This document shows positions 41,362 to 51,723 of a stretch of DNA of 64,000 nucleotides, one piece after another. The translations under genes and the position numbers were made by a program. Within the stretch, counting starts at the first letter, position 1. Each line of letters begins with the position of its first letter. The notes beneath the pieces are model-generated. The model searched no databases. It was not told the origin of the DNA and saw only the letters and a list, made by a program, of their open reading frames with translations. Source of the stretch: Azolla caroliniana (taxonomy: Eukaryota; Polypodiophyta); the NCBI GenBank assembly GCA_043228905.1, contig JBHGNT010000001.1, forward strand, positions 21,390,001-21,454,000, given 5' to 3'.

Positions 41362-42153
41362 CCGTCCCGCAGGAAGAATCGGTACGCCTTCCTCCGTATC
41401 CGGCTCGCCTCCTCTCTCGCCCATGCTGCGTCTGGCGTCATCTTCCGTAGGAACCTCCCGATTTGGAGCCACTCCCCGTCGTACTTGCTTTCATCAAATT
41501 CGTTAAGCGCCGGAGTGTTCCCTTCCCTCGTCGTTACATTAGCCGACCCGAAGAAGTCTTCGCCGACTTCTTCGTCTTCCGAAACCATGCCATCTTCGTT
41601 GTTGAACCTTGCCCTCGAAAGCATGTCGGCCATGGCGTTGTCCTTTCCGGAGATGTGTCGTATCTCCGGGTTCAGGGACTTAATGTACGCTATCCACCGG
41701 AGCATTGCTAGGTCCGGCGTCACGCATCCGAAAACCATGCCAAGTATCGACAGGCAGTCCGTCTCGATAATCACCTCCGTCCCGATCAGATAATCCTTGT
41801 TGGCCTTGACCGCCGAAACGACACCCCAAAGTTCACGCTTAACTTGGGCGTACCCTCGCTGCCGCTCGCTCAATACCTTCGCCCCGAACCGGATCGGGAA
41901 TCGTACGCTGCCTTTATCCTCCTGACTGATTACCCGCCCGATCCTGGTCGGGCTGGTGTCCACCGTTACGCAGATGGGAACATCCTTGCTGCAAAACCGC
42001 TTTACGGAGAGCCGGCGCTACCGTAAGCGCCTCCTTTAGTCTTGCAACTGACTCCGTGTGCTCCGTCCTCCACTCAAAGCTACGCCCCTTTTTCAATAGT
42101 CCGTAGAGGGGTTCCGCGACATGTGCGTAGTGCGGAGATGTGGTAGAACGCAC
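41362..42153 (-). pseudogene. G RNase H and start of integrase
   Basis: Minus strand. RNase H from about 41965: DTSPTRIGRVISQED, KRELWGVVSAVKANKDYLIG with the Glu, IIETDCLSILGM with an Asp, and GKDNAMADMLSRARF. Then the region before integrase (KYDGEWLQIGRFL) and YRFFLRDG, where N is inserted. The next codons (CLW type) resume at 48993 on the plus strand. The RT-RNase H connection (41965-42153) is frameshifted. Confidence 0.85.
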
Positions 42154-43528
42154 ATGCCCCCAAGAATCTGCGGACCTCCGTGACCGACCCGCAAACGTTC
42201 CTCATCGCGGAGATGGCCTCTACCTTTGCTGGAGACGGTTTTCTACCGTAAGGCCCGCACAGGTGTCCGACCACCAAGATCTCCGACTGTCCGAAGGCTG
42301 ACTTTTCCCCGGAGAAGGTGAGCCTCGCGCGCTCTAGTCTCTGCAGCACCTTCTCGCAGTCATCGATGTGGGACGCCACGAAATTCCGACATCCGTCCAG
42401 CCCGATTGCCTCGTCCCTTTTCTCCACCGGGCATCCCTTGATTGGGATGTCGTCTAAGAACGGCATGGTGACGTCCGGGATACAATCCTTGAGCACTTTG
42501 TTCATCGCGTTCACCATGTGAGCCACTGAGTTCATCCCTCCTTGTGGCAGGATACACATCCGCACTAGGCCGAGAGGAGTCCGCATCGTCGTAATGTCTC
42601 TGCTCTCCATGGCTAGTTGGAACTGATCGTACCCCAAGTACAGATCACCGACAGAATAGATCGACCTTCCAACGAAGGCCTCCGCGAACTCGTTTATGGT
42701 CGGTCCGATCCCTGCATTATGGATGGTCACCTTGTTGACCGGTTGTAGGTCTTGGATAAAGCGCAGCGTGCCGTTCTTCTTCGGCACCGTAAACCACCGA
42801 TTCGAATACGGGGCACTCGACGGTTCGAGGATGCCCATCTCCACATTTTGCTTTAGGAGCTCCATCAACTTCGGGATGTGAGCTCTTGGCACCGGAATCG
42901 GCTTGAGATTCCATGGTACATGCGGCACCGTGAAGATCACCATCGGTTCGACAACTGTCGGGTCTACGCACCTGATCTCCTCCGGTGAGAATGCGAAAGC
43001 CTTCTCGTGCCTCCCGAGCATTCTCCGAAACTGGTCCTCCTCCGCCGGTAGTAGGAAGCCGCCCCCACCGACCTTGAGCTCCCGTAGCGTTATGTCGGTG
43101 AACCGGTGCCCTATGCCAGCCGGATTTCGTAAACTTGGGTCCGACGCAACCCCTTTTATCCGCTCCTCACTGCCCTCTGGCAAGGGTGCCGCGACTGGCC
43201 TCACCTTCCGGTCCATAGTCTTGTATTTCGTATCCACGCGGGCCGTCCGATCCGACCCGATCCTTTCCCCGAAGTCTACAATGACTTCATACATTCCCAT
43301 TGACCCTACCGGAATGGTCCAGTCTTCCCTAAGGTCTTCACTGATCACCTTTCGTAGTTCGCCCAAGGTGTCGTCAAAAGAGACTGCCTCCACCGTGCCG
43401 CTGATGTCCTCGTCGGGGAAGAGGACTCCGCATCCCCTGAGCCGCTCCTCCGCTCGCTTCCTCTCCCGGCCGCTGACACCGGTCATAGTACAACCTCCGT
43501 TGTCGGAGAACCAAAACTTCCTACCCAT
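42080..43528 (-). CDS. G reverse transcriptase (pol)
   Basis: 482-codon open frame. The N-terminal third is a linker after protease. RT from about codon 190: KQNVEMGILEPSSAPYSNRW, FTVPKKNGTLRFIQDLQPVN, the first Asp in YSVGDLYLGYDQFQL, LPQGGMNS and the active site FLDD (TMPFLDDIPIKGCP), then HIDDCEKVLQRLERARLTFS, GHLCGPYGRKPSPAK and VTEVRRFLGACAFYH. The FLDD box and the IPIKG context are unlike the YLDDILV of usual plant gypsy RTs and recall a gypsy group I know best from fungi (inference from memory). The frame ends out of register after the last motif. Confidence 0.85.
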   Translation of the reverse strand: MGRKFWFSDNGGCTMTGVSGRERKRAEERLRGCGVLFPDEDISGTVEAVSFDDTLGELRKVISEDLREDWTIPVGSMGMYEVIVDFGERIGSDRTARVDTKYKTMDRKVRPVAAPLPEGSEERIKGVASDPSLRNPAGIGHRFTDITLRELKVGGGGFLLPAEEDQFRRMLGRHEKAFAFSPEEIRCVDPTVVEPMVIFTVPHVPWNLKPIPVPRAHIPKLMELLKQNVEMGILEPSSAPYSNRWFTVPKKNGTLRFIQDLQPVNKVTIHNAGIGPTINEFAEAFVGRSIYSVGDLYLGYDQFQLAMESRDITTMRTPLGLVRMCILPQGGMNSVAHMVNAMNKVLKDCIPDVTMPFLDDIPIKGCPVEKRDEAIGLDGCRNFVASHIDDCEKVLQRLERARLTFSGEKSAFGQSEILVVGHLCGPYGRKPSPAKVEAISAMRNVCGSVTEVRRFLGACAFYHISALRTCRGTPLRTIEKGA

Positions 43529-44184
43529 GGTACAAGTCTTCTTCCGTACTATACATTTGTGGGGTTGTTCCCGGGAGTCCGGACTATCGTGGCCCCACGC
43601 CTTGATAGCCCTCTCTAAAAATCCCCTCGGGTTTCGCTGCCGAGGGCCTTGCGGTTACGCTCGTGGTTTGGTCGCACCGTTAAGAACTGGACCGAGTGGC
43701 GCCCATCCTGGCTTTTATCTCTTGCATAGGCTAAACCGTTGTCCAACACCTTGGTTTCCATCCGTGCTGCCGTGATATATGGCTCTCCTAGTATAACCGG
43801 ATGCGAGGACGTCTCCTACACGAAGAAGTGTTGGTCGATCTCGACATCGCCGATTTTCACCCGTACTTTCGGACAGGCCCCATGTAGTTCTTCCGTGGCG
43901 CGCGTCGTTGCCCGTATCTTCCAGCCATGCTTGGTGTTGATCGGCCATTTACCCTTCTTGTAGAAATCCATGGACATCAGGTTGATTTCGGATCCATGGT
44001 CTACCAACGTCACCACCGGTTCCAGAACGTTGCCGATCCGTACAGGGGTTTCCATAGTCGCCCTGGCCCAATGCGGCTTCGTGTAGCGGCTTCCCGCCAG
44101 CTCATCTTCCAAGGCTCCATCTTCCAGGTGTGTGGTCCGCACTTCCACCGGCTTCTCCAGTTCCGGCTCCGTCGAGAGCCTCTT
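43529..44184 (-). pseudogene. G aspartic protease
   Basis: The frame 43816-44148 begins after the gag stop: LEPVVTLVDHGSEINLMSMD carries the protease triad as D-H-G instead of D-S-G, followed by TRATEELHGACPKVRVKIGD and a stop after DQHFFV at 43816. The 43529-43815 part continues the protease/linker with a frameshift (GEPYITAAR-like, SDGNQGVGQR). Confidence 0.75.
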
Positions 44185-45774
44185 CTACTTCACCAAGTCT
44201 ACAATAGAGTCGTGGAACTCCCTCTTGGCGATTCCCAGCACCTCCCGCGATGACAACTCCACTTTACTGTCGAGGATTCGCTCTTCAAGGAACTTCCGTA
44301 GGTCCATTGCCCTCTCGATTTCGGTGCTCAACCGAAACCCCACCTGCTTCTTCCCATCTGGCACGCCTGGGTTGCCGGCACCGGTCGGTTTCGGTCCGAA
44401 CCGGGTCTCATACCTCGGGGGGCCAACCCCTCTGGCCTTTCCTGCCCGTTTGTTCTCCACCAGAACCTCGTAGTTCTGGCAAGCGGCTTCTACGAAGCCC
44501 GTTTTCTCTTCGACCGGATCGTCCCAACCGGTGACCTCCTGTACCCGCTGTTCCGCGCGGTCCGCCTCTTCCTTCCTCAGCCGAACTCCGGAGAGGCCTT
44601 CTAGCACTAGCGGCCAGAATCTGGAGTCCTTCGCCTTCCGGGTCTCATCACCCCCGACCCGAATTCCCACTGACACTGAGTAGTTAACGGCTTCGACGTG
44701 CCGTGTCGTGGCCTCTTCCATCAACCTCTTCATTCTGTCGCGCCCCGTATTCAGTTCCAGGGCTCTCCGAGTCTCGCTCGCGTGCACCCGCCTGTTCCAG
44801 AGGTACACCACGTTGGTCCTGAGCGCGTCGGCGAAATCCGCGCAGTCCTTCCGAATGTGACCAATCGTGTCACACCACATGCACCGCTGCCTAGCCGGCT
44901 GCCTCTGGTCGCAAGGTTGTTCACCGTTGTCTCTCCGGGCCTGTGCGATCTGCAGGTCGCGCACCATTTGTGTTAGCTCTTCCAGAGCCGCTCCTCCAGA
45001 TGGGCCTCTGACCACATCGTTCGATGCCGACCCCAACTCCGACCGGATTCGGGTCTCTTCCTTCCTCCCAGCCGGCACCGAAACCGGCTCCTCGAGTCTC
45101 CTCCCCGGGACCGGCCCCGACCCCGACGTGCTTCCGTCGCTCCAATCGTGCCGTTTGTCGAAATGGCTGCAGACCTGTTTTACCACGGCCCAGTCCGTCG
45201 TGAGCCCTTCGTCCGTTTCCAATAGGGGCCCCACCTTTTCCCTGTCGAGCGCATCCACCAACTTGACAAACAGCAGTACTCGACTTGTTTCGAGCACCGT
45301 CTGGTCCAGCGTCGACAGCCGCGTGAACCGTTTTTCGAACTCCTGGAGGAGCACCGACGTGTTCCTCCCTTTTCCGGGGCTTTCCACCCACGCCATGAAG
45401 TCCCGCCTCGACAGCCGAAGCGAGTTGTCAAACCCGTACTTCTCGAGGAGCTGCAGCTCGAACTCCTCCCAAGTCTGGCATCCGGCCAACACCTCGAGCA
45501 CCTCCGCATGGATGCCCGGCGTCACCACCCGAGGGAATCCGAACAACCGCCTGTCCACCAGGATATCCCTCATGATCATTTCAGTCCGGTAAGCCTCCAA
45601 ATAACTTGTGGCGTCTTTCCCTCCGAAACGGCCTATAGAGCCGACGATCGATTCAATGGCTCTGTCGAGGGTACCCATTCCCTCACGAGCACTCACCACC
45701 CGGTCGACGGCCACCGCCATTGCCTCTGCTAGCTCCGATCCCCTCATCTTTCGACTCCTTTGCCGCCCTTTCAC
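44185..45774 (-). CDS. G gag
   Basis: 529-codon open frame on the minus strand; Met at the start or at codon 10 (MRGSELAEAM). The capsid-like part covers codons 40-200 (SYLEAYRTEMIMRDILVDRR, WEEFELQLLEKYGFDNSLRL, KQVCSHFDKRH). A single zinc knuckle CMWCDTIGHIRKDC is at about codon 298, followed by DALRTNVVYLWNRRVHASET. The C-terminus (RKFLEERILDSKVEL) is helical. The frame is intact, so this part of G is young or was under selection recently. Confidence 0.85.
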   Translation of the reverse strand: MKGRQRSRKMRGSELAEAMAVAVDRVVSAREGMGTLDRAIESIVGSIGRFGGKDATSYLEAYRTEMIMRDILVDRRLFGFPRVVTPGIHAEVLEVLAGCQTWEEFELQLLEKYGFDNSLRLSRRDFMAWVESPGKGRNTSVLLQEFEKRFTRLSTLDQTVLETSRVLLFVKLVDALDREKVGPLLETDEGLTTDWAVVKQVCSHFDKRHDWSDGSTSGSGPVPGRRLEEPVSVPAGRKEETRIRSELGSASNDVVRGPSGGAALEELTQMVRDLQIAQARRDNGEQPCDQRQPARQRCMWCDTIGHIRKDCADFADALRTNVVYLWNRRVHASETRRALELNTGRDRMKRLMEEATTRHVEAVNYSVSVGIRVGGDETRKAKDSRFWPLVLEGLSGVRLRKEEADRAEQRVQEVTGWDDPVEEKTGFVEAACQNYEVLVENKRAGKARGVGPPRYETRFGPKPTGAGNPGVPDGKKQVGFRLSTEIERAMDLRKFLEERILDSKVELSSREVLGIAKREFHDSIVDLVK

Positions 45775-45787
45775 GTCGGGTTCACCA
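45771..45787 (-). other. G primer-binding site
   Basis: TGGTGAACCCGACGTGA on the minus strand, 4 bases from the LTR end. Confidence 0.8.
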
Positions 45788-45791
45788 AAGA

Positions 45792-46428
45792 TGTTGCGTT
45801 GTTATGCGCGTATGTGTAGAAAGGGGCGGGACCAAGGGGGTCTTGGACCGAGGAGCGAGAGAGAGAGAGAGACAAAGAGAGAGAGAATCACGGACATGTA
45901 GAAGCGAGAAAGAGAGATATAGAACGTAACACTTAATTATAATGACAGAGATTACAAACTCCGACAGTTATAACCGACAAAGCGGCGAGGGACCCGGCAC
46001 GAGGACCCTACTCACGCACACCGACGACAGTCACACGACTCCAAGAAACAAAAGGGGGAAAGGGAGTGACTCTGCTGGAAGCACACGGGCTGTCCACGAA
46101 GCAGAGGCAGCGACCTCCCGACATCCCCGCAGAGAGCGATGATTCGAGTCGAAGGGAGAGAGCTCCGCCTTCCGTTCTGTAGCAACGCTTTTCTTCCTCC
46201 TCGCACGCGATGCCCGTTTTCCCTTGTCCTCTTCCCTTTATTCCCTGTCCCTCTGACCGAGATACGCACAATCCCCCCCTAATAAATGCGTGCGGCTTAA
46301 ATGCGTGCAGCTTAGTATTTACATCCACCGGTTCGTGTACAAAATGTCAAGTCACGCGTCCATCCGTGTAAGGGCCGGTTTACGCACTTTCTCTCCAATT
46401 CCGCCTATGGCCAGTTTTCTTCACGACA
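45792..46428 (-). repeat. G 5' LTR
   Basis: 637 bp, minus strand TGTCGTGAAGAAAACTGGCC to AACAACGCAACA. Matches the G 3' LTR at 50290-50880 plus 56636-56662. Confidence 0.92.
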
Positions 46429-47440
46429 AAGTCATCGTCATCAACGCCTCAGCCCAAAACGTCTTGGATAACTTTGCATGTCCTAGCTTGCTTCAGACTC
46501 TCTCCATTATGGTTTGGTTCATCCGTTCAGCCAGCTCGTTCAATTTCGGCGTCTTCAGCATGGTGAATTCGAGCCAGATTCCCTTCGATTGGCAATACTC
46601 CTCGAACTGCCCTTGGTATTCGTCTCCGTTATCTGATCGAACCGCCTTTAGCTTCTGACCGGTTTCCCTTTCCACTCTTGCGCGGAGCTGCTTGAAGATG
46701 GACAACACATGATCCTTCGTCTTCAACGGTGAGATCTACAGCTTCCGGATGTGGTTGTCTATGAATGTCACAAAGTACTGCGATCCGGCATGTGACTTCA
46801 TGTCCACTTGACACACATTGGTATGCACCAGCTCAGTGATGCATTCCGTCTCATCGGTGGTCTTGACCAGAAGGAGGTTCGTTTTTGCTTGTTGGCCAAG
46901 CAATCGGCACACTTCTCACGTTGTACCTGATGCACACCCAGATATGCCAAGAAGAAGTGAACGTAGCATCCGACAATGCCGATGAGTTGTGGCCCACAAG
47001 ACTGTGTCATATGAGCCAGAAGGGGATGAAAAGACTTGTCGAAGATAACCTCATTCCGGAGGTGAAAGATGCGCATTGATCATCCAGGCTCGAGCCACGA
47101 TCAGGCTTCCTTTGCTGAATTTCATTACTCCGTTCCAAATGCTACCCATGTGTGTAGACTTCATCATCTAGCCGACCGGCTAATATCAGGTTCAACTGAA
47201 CCTCCTGAACGTGTCAGACATCCTTCAACAACAACTTGCACCCGGTTGATGTCGTCAACCACACATCTCCTATGCCGACAATTCGGCATGACCCTTCATT
47301 CCCCATTCGGACACAACCGAGATCTCCGGCTCTGTAGAATGTGAAACATTTTCGGTCTGGTGTCAGGTGAAACGATGCTCCGGAATCGACAACCCATGTT
47401 GTCTTGTTGCCAACAAGGTTGACGACTGACACGGCAAGCC
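46429..47440 (-). pseudogene. Copia C3 protease to first half of integrase
   Basis: Minus strand: protease TTWVVDSGASFHLT with an intact DSG (47214-47432), GNEGSCRIVGIGDVWLTTST, GAG-pre-integrase in broken frames, then integrase with KTKDHVLSIFKQLRARVERE, AVRSDNGDEYQGQFEEYCQS (second Asp intact) and LAERMNQTIMERV (46493-46726), ending LSKTFWAEALM at the G insertion (46428). It continues at 56663 on the plus strand. Confidence 0.87.
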
Positions 47441-47445
47441 CGGGG

Positions 47446-48216
47446 GTGACAAGCTGGTGGGGGCGAGGGGACGACGGAAAGCGGAAGACTCAGGACCTAT
47501 TGCAGCAGCACGAAGACAGGAAGGGCCAAGCGGGCCACTACGGGGTGTTTCTCGGATGCAAAGAACGCCAGTATGCGGGTGAGTGGCGATGCACGATCTA
47601 GCCGGAAAAGGGGCCGACAAGGCGTGCAATGAACCGGAGTACGGCACAGGCGGTGCCAAACAATGGACGAGGGTATGTGGCGCACGGAGGTGCTGGAGCG
47701 GAAAGGCGAGCGCGGAGATAGGTTGCGCGGTTCAGAGGTAGCGCGTAGAAGGCCAGAAAGGGATCCTCCACACTATTCCGGAGACCATGGCGGTTCGAGC
47801 CAACGCGGCGATGTAAGACCATGGAGAAGGAAGGTGGCGGCGAGAGGACGAAGGCAACGCGAAACAACATGGGATGACAATCAGGACATCACGAATGGTC
47901 AACAGAGGCCAAGCAGGCCACTACGGGCATGCCTCAAGCGGAGGACATCGGGCATACGGCGGGGAGCGGGCATTCATACGGCCGATCAAGGGCCAGCAAA
48001 AGTACGTGTACTACGGAGATCGCGGCAGAGGACCCATCGACGAGTCGAACGAGCCTACGGGGAGGTAAGCGCGAAGGAAGAATCGAAGCCGACGGATCAA
48101 ACCGACAGCGAGCCGGGATGCGGATCACGGAAGACCGGTTTCTCACCGGCCGAAATCTCTCACCCTTCAACCAGATTTGGCACGTACCGGTGGACATGCA
48201 GTTAGGTGGGGGCGGA
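47446..48216 (+). other. N internal region, right half
   Basis: GC-rich, no domain. Contains the same modules as 37492-39148 in the opposite orientation, for example GGTTCGAGCCAACGCGGCGA and AGAAGGAAGGTGGCGGCGAG near 47790-47850. A GGTGGGGGCGGA tract before 48217 is the polypurine tract of N. Confidence 0.72.
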
Positions 48217-48992
48217 TGTCGTGAAGAATTTCGGCCAGAGGCGGAAACTGGGAAACATTGGCTACATCGGCGGGGTGCAGCGTGTGTGCTCACCCTTGTA
48301 CATTTAGTGCGAATAACGAGGGCGCCTTTATGGTGCCGAAGAGTAGTCAAGTTGGGACAGACGATCCCATGTAAGTCGGGATTTTATCCCACATTGTAAC
48401 GCATCCCTCTCCTTGTTCTATAAAGGAAGGGAGCGGCCTTGGTGAAACGGTTGCTCATTTTTTTGCGTTAGAGGGTATACCGTTAGTTTAGGGTTAACTT
48501 CTTCTTCTTCTTCTTCTTCTTCCCCCTTTGTGCTTTGCTTAGGGTTTGCTTTGGCTCGGCCTCCTGTGCAAGACCCCGCTCGGCGCGACGAGCCGTGAGC
48601 TCCCCGACGGCGGCTTGACAGCAGACGACTGTTGTAACCTACCTTGGTCCGGCTCGATGCCAGGAATGTATTCTTCCTTATATATATATACGTTTGCGTC
48701 TGTTTGTGTATATTCGCATCTTTGTTGGTGTCGGGTGCTTCCCCTTTCTTGCATTTCCTGTACATAAGGGCATGAGTCGGGTTGGCCTGTGTGTGTGTGT
48801 GTGTGCGTGTGTGTGCGTGAGTCGGTGTTAAGAGCGCTCTCTCTCTCTCTCTCTCTCTCCCTTCGGTTGCTTCCGGCGTGCTTCTGGGATGCCCCGGAAA
48901 CGGTGAAGCACGACTTCCTACGCTCCATCACTCCCTAGTCCAAGACCCCCGTGGTCCCGCCTTTCTCCACGCACGCGCGTAACAACGCGACA
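48217..48992 (+). repeat. N 3' LTR
   Basis: 776 bp, TGTCGTGAAGAATTTCGGCC to AACAACGCGACA; partner of 40575-41361 on the other strand. Confidence 0.92.
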
Positions 48993-50220
48993 ACGGGTGC
49001 TTATGGAAGCACCCAAAGAAGAGAAGTGGCATCCCACTCCGAGTAGTGGCAAAGAAAGAAGAACAGGGGAAACTACTGGCGGCATTCCACGAGAGCCCAT
49101 GGGCCGGACACCGCGGAACGTGGGCCACGTTCGAGAAGCTGAAGGAGAAGTACTGGTGGTCGGGGCTATACTAGGACGTGCATCGGTTCGTAACAACTTG
49201 CAAAAGCTGTCAAGTGCACTCCGTAGTCCGACACCGGGACGAGCTACACCCGACCTACCCGCCTACGGTCCATTTCAAGTGGATGGTGGACTTGGTGACG
49301 ATGCCGATGGGGGTAAGACAGATGTGATACCTAGTGCTTGCACGGGAAGACTAAACGAACCAGGTGGAAGGCCATGCACTGCAAAGCAAGACAACCGCGG
49401 CGGTATGCCGGTTCCTGATCGAAGAAGTAGTGTGTCGGTACAGGTGCGTCGGGAGGATCGTGGCGGACCGGGGAGAGCTGGATGCGCGGGAGGCCGAGGA
49501 GCTGTTCGACCGGCTAGGCATCAAACTCTCCCTCACCATGGCGTACAATCCGGAGGCGAACGGAAAGGTGGAACGTGGGCACGGACCGATTGTAAAGGCG
49601 TTGGTGCGTGCATGCGGTGGGCAGGTCGGGAATTGGCCGCGACTCCTTACGCACTATGGGCGGACCGGACTACGCACAGTTCGGTGACAGGGTTTATGCC
49701 AGCGGAGCTAATGTACGGACAAAAGCCGATCATGCCGGTGGAACGGACGGTTTCTTCGTGGGCGGCGGTAGTTTGGAAGGACGAAATGAGCCGGGAGGAG
49801 TTGCTGGCGGCGCGGATTCGGCAACTCGAGCGGAGGCCGGAGGACGTGATACAGACGAAGGAAATGCTGCGAACGGCAAGGGAGCGGAACAAGACCCGGT
49901 TCAACCGGACGCACCAGTTGCGACCAAAGAAGATCGAGGAAGGCGACTGGGTCTTGGTATACGATAGCAACCTCGACAATCAGCACAAGGCGGTGCGAAA
50001 GTTTGCTAGGAGATGGTTCGGGCCCTACATGGTGACGAGCGCGAACAGCAACGGCACGTACCACCTCGCGGAACTCGACGGGACACGGTTAGCGGTGCCG
50101 GTGGCCAGAAAGCGGATCAAAGCTTTCAAAAAGCGGTTCGAAGACGAGCCAGAGCCTGCGAGCGGGAGCGACAATGACAATCAGTTCGGGTCCGGTGGAG
50201 AATCGGAGAGCAACGAGTGA
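48993..50220 (+). pseudogene. G integrase
   Basis: Continues from the G RNase H across the N insertion. The zinc-binding region is LAAFHESPWAGHRGTW and VTTCKSCQV (one stop near 49171), in a different frame from the rest. The core has KWMVDLVTMPMG with the first Asp, VADRGELDAREAEELFDRLG with the second, and NPEANGKVERGHGPIVKALV with the Glu. From about 49610 one open frame runs to 50220: SVTGFMPAELMYGQKPIMPV, RQLERRPEDVI, NRTHQLRPKKIEEGDWVLVY, LDNQHKAVRKFARRWFGPYM. No chromodomain. The GELD and ERGH spellings are unusual for plant gypsy. Confidence 0.85.
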
Positions 50221-50289
50221 GGCTGGGTTTCTTCGATATCTACCCGTCTCTAGCGCATAGCGGTGGATCCGCGGTTTGGTGGGGGTGGA

Positions 50290-50880
50290 TGTCGTGAAGA
50301 AAACCGGCCATAGGCGGAATCGGAGAGAAAGCGCGTAAACCGGCCCTTACATGGATGGACGCGTGACTTGACATTTTGTACACAAACCGGTGGATGTAAA
50401 TACTAAGCTGCATGCATTTATTAGGGGGGGATTGTGCGTATCCCGGTCAGAGGGACAGGGAATAAAGGGAAGAGGACAAGGGAAAACGGGCATCGCACGC
50501 GAGGAGGAAGAAAAGCGTTGCTACAGAACGGAAGGCGGAGCTCTCTCCCTTCGACTCGAATCGTCGCTCTCTACGGGTGTCGGGAGGTCGCTACCTCTGC
50601 TTCGTGGACAGCCCGTGTGCTTCCAGCAGAGTCGCTCCCTTTCCCCCTTTTGTTTCTTGGAGTCGTGTGACTGTCGTCGGTGGGCGTGAGTAGGGTCCCC
50701 GTGCCAGGTCCATCGCCGCTTTGTCGGTTGTAACTGTCGGAGTTTGTAATCTCTGTCATTATAATGAAGTGTTACGTTCTATATCTCTCTTTCTCGCTTC
50801 TACGTGTCGGTGATTCTCTCTCTCTCTGTCTCTCTCTCTCTCCCTCCTCGGTCCAAGACCCTCGTGGTCCCGCCCCTTTC
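50290..50880 (+). repeat. G 3' LTR, left part
   Basis: TGTCGTGAAGAAAACCGGCC follows the tract GTTTGGTGGGGGTGGA. It is interrupted by C4 at 50880; the last 27 bp are at 56636-56662. Confidence 0.92.
50876..50880. repeat. Target site duplication of C4, left
   Basis: CTTTC, identical to 56631-56635. Confidence 0.92.
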
Positions 50881-50966
50881 TGTTGGGAGACAGGTCCCTC
50901 CGGATGGGTTGGGAGAAGAACAGTGCTGACGATGAACAAACTCGGCCGAGGCCGAAACCGTATGAG

Positions 50967-51236
50967 GAGGACCCCGGCTACGGAGAGCCGGATGGTGCAG
51001 GCCCGGTATGAACCGGATGAGGAGTACCCGGCTACGAAGAGCTGGATGGTGCAGGCCCAGTATGAACCGGATGAGGAGTACTCGGCTACGGAGAGCCGGA
51101 TGGTGCAGGCCCGGTATGAATCGGATGAGGAGTACCCGGCTACGGAGACCCGGATGATACAGGCCCGGTGAGAACCGGATGAGGAGCACCCAGCTACGGA
51201 GAGCCAGATGACGCAGACCTGGTGAGAACCGGAGGA
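50967..51236. repeat. 54-bp tandem repeat in C4 5' LTR, five units
   Basis: Units start GAGGAGTACCCGGCTACGGA and end CGGTATGAACCGGAT. Confidence 0.92.
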
Positions 51237-51310
51237 AGAGACATATTCGTAAATATGTTTCTGAGAGCCCATTGAGGCTACATTTGTAAATAGCCGAAAA
51301 GTCATATTAG

Positions 51311-51318
51311 TATAAATA
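51311..51318 (+). promoter_or_regulatory. TATA box of C4 LTR
   Basis: TATAAATA followed by TGACTTAGGGCAA; the same context is found in the 3' LTR and in the C3 LTR, which supports a conserved promoter core. Confidence 0.65.
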
Positions 51319-51695
51319 TGACTTAGGGCAAACCTTTTAGATGTAGTTGGACGTTGTGATTTTTCTTGTTGGTGCAAGAAGTGAGAGTGCGTAACTGTAC
51401 AGAGAGAGAGAGAGAGACGAGGTCGTTGCCTCTGTTGTAACCGCCGCCTGTGGCGAAGATCGTGAGCACGAGGTCGTTGCCTCCGTGAACTCACTGTTTT
51501 GTACATTCTTACATAGTGACAGTTTGCAGCCCGTGGGCTGCCGTGGTTTTTTCCCCTAGTTTGGGGTTTTCCACGTTAACCTCCTGTGTATCTTTCTCCT
51601 CTTTGTGTCGTGTTCTATTTCCCATTTTCTGTGTATGAAAAGAATCTCGGTTGTGGCCGAGCGTTGCGCATAAGGAACGTTGGGTTCTCCACAAG

Positions 51696-51708
51696 TGGTA
51701 TCAGAGCG
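51696..51708 (+). other. C4 primer-binding site
   Basis: TGGTATCAGAGCG, two bases after the LTR; tRNA-iMet type. Confidence 0.93.
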
Positions 51709-51723
51709 AAATCGACACAAAAA

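Larger units (their letters stand above)
37492..47445 (-). other. Inverted segment (about 10 kb)
   Basis: Flipping this segment joins C3 gag (ends 37491) to C3 protease (starts about 47440), restores G with its RNase H next to its integrase, and joins the two halves of N inside its repeat region. The N target duplication ACGG lies as CCGT at 41362-41365 and as ACGG at 48993-48996. Breakpoints are known to about 10-20 bp. Confidence 0.85.
50881..51693 (+). repeat. C4 5' LTR
   Basis: 813 bp, TGTTGGGAGACAGGTCCCTC to TTCTCCACA. Contains five 54-bp repeats and a TATA box (TATAAATA at about 51311). Confidence 0.95.

Noticed and set aside
42903-43775. 290-codon open frame on the plus strand
   Set aside because: Antisense of the G protease-RT region; no motif.
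44867-45592. 241-codon open frame on the plus strand
   Set aside because: Antisense shadow of G gag in GC-rich sequence.
40553-50290. Two separate inverted gypsy elements facing each other
   Set aside because: Each half lacks exactly what the other has, and the ACGG duplication pairs them; a single inverted nest is simpler.
51001-51506. Repeat proteins on both strands of the C4 LTR
   Set aside because: The 54-bp unit is a multiple of three and lacks stops in several frames; it lies in the LTR upstream of the primer site.
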